Shown here piece by piece: positions 63,669 through 64,000 of a stretch of DNA of 64,000 bases (its first letter is position 1; every line of letters begins with the position of its first letter). The notes under the pieces are model-generated. The model was not told the origin of the DNA and did no database searches. It was given only the letters and a program-made list of their open reading frames with translations. Source of the stretch: Parabacteroides faecalis (GTDB taxonomy: Bacteria > Bacteroidota > Bacteroidia > Bacteroidales > Tannerellaceae); contig NZ_JAKZMM010000010.1 in the NCBI RefSeq assembly GCF_022809355.1, positions 1-64,000 on the forward strand, read 5' to 3'. A program made the translations under genes and the position numbers.

Positions 63669-64000
63669 ATGATTTGGAAAAAGAAGACCGACGATAAGAC
63701 AACCGCTTTCGAGGGTTTGTTCCGTCAGCAATACCCGCCTTTGGTACGGCATGCCACGCAGCTTTTGGGCGATCCGGAAGAAGCAAGGGATGTGGTGGGC
63801 GAAGCCATGGAACAAGCCTGGCAACGGTGGGATACATTGGCTGAAGCACAACGTGCCTCATGGCTTTTTACTACGGTCCGGCATCTGGCTCTTAACCGGC
63901 TCAAGCACCGGCAAGTAGTAACCGATCATGCGGAAGCCATCCGCGAAGCAACGGTATTCGACTTGCAAGCCCGGTATTGGGAACACGAACGCCTGCTTCG
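63669..64000 (+). CDS. ECF sigma factor, cut by the window end
   Basis: An open frame from ATG 63669 continues past the window. Its 110 visible residues match ECF sigma region 2: FEGLFRQQYPPLVRHATQLL, then DPEEARDVVGEAMEQAWQRW and ASWLFTTVRHLALNRLKHRQ. The fragment ends before region 4. ECF factors of this type drive outer-membrane transport genes in Bacteroidetes, often with an anti-sigma factor. Here it lies 63 bases downstream of the STN-domain receptor in the same direction; the next gene, outside the window, may be the anti-sigma factor. Confidence 0.88.
   Translation, partial: MIWKKKTDDKTTAFEGLFRQQYPPLVRHATQLLGDPEEARDVVGEAMEQAWQRWDTLAEAQRASWLFTTVRHLALNRLKHRQVVTDHAEAIREATVFDLQARYWEHERLL

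Overview
The window is a chromosomal stretch of a Bacteroidales bacterium, most likely Parabacteroides or a close relative in Tannerellaceae. The evidence is a SusC/SusD pair, type IX secretion genes porU and porV, a MurF-alanine racemase fusion, an RprX/RprY-type two-component system, a GSCFA protein and DUF6261/DUF4834-type proteins. Promoters fit the Bacteroidetes pattern (TTTG at -33, TAnnTTTG at -7), and strong Shine-Dalgarno sites are mostly lacking. No rRNA, tRNA, CRISPR, insertion sequence or prophage was seen.

Layout. 1-3.2 kb: the start of an unknown minus-strand gene, a lipoprotein phosphoesterase, a CstA-type transporter and a YqeY protein. 3.2-18.1 kb: a long minus-strand division and cell-wall operon in the order rsmH, ftsL, ftsI, murE, mraY, murD, ftsW, murG, murC, ftsQ, ftsA, ftsZ, yqeY. 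Its missing ligase murF lies at 29.5 kb, fused to alanine racemase. 18.3-19.5 kb: birA and a YjbR/MmcQ gene. 19.6-26 kb: a susC/susD pair behind a DUF6261 gene. That gene has a leader of about 600 bases holding nine 41-bp repeats, a strong hairpin and an (AGCC)11 tract inside a small ORF. 26-28 kb: two unrecognised paralogous genes. 28-32 kb: a small exported protein resembling a lone T9SS C-terminal domain, GSCFA, and murF-alr. 32-36 kb: a two-component system and a dGTPase. 36-41.8 kb: a GH2 enzyme, exonuclease III, uridine kinase, Rex and a FAH-family enzyme. 41.8-47.6 kb: porU, porV, ispF and an eIF1/SUI1-like gene behind a 42-bp palindromic repeat array. 47.6-55.1 kb: a RecB/AddA-like helicase-nuclease, psd-pssA (phosphatidylethanolamine synthesis), a DUF4834 protein, a thioredoxin-like lipoprotein, tadA and yraN. 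55.1-60.9 kb: a minus-strand operon joining a GH120-type beta-xylosidase to a corrinoid protein, a UroD-type methyltransferase and a MetH-activation-like protein, with a divergent AraC regulator. 60.9-64 kb: an STN-domain outer-membrane receptor and an ECF sigma factor cut by the window end.

Most notable are (i) the GH120/corrinoid methyltransferase operon, which suggests demethylation coupled to xyloside use; (ii) the DUF6261-susCD leader, whose tetranucleotide tract lies in a leader ORF overlapping a terminator-like hairpin and could be a slippage-controlled attenuator; and (iii) several intergenic arrays of short inverted repeats, two of which share a four-unit, 22-bp-pitch architecture with unrelated sequences.
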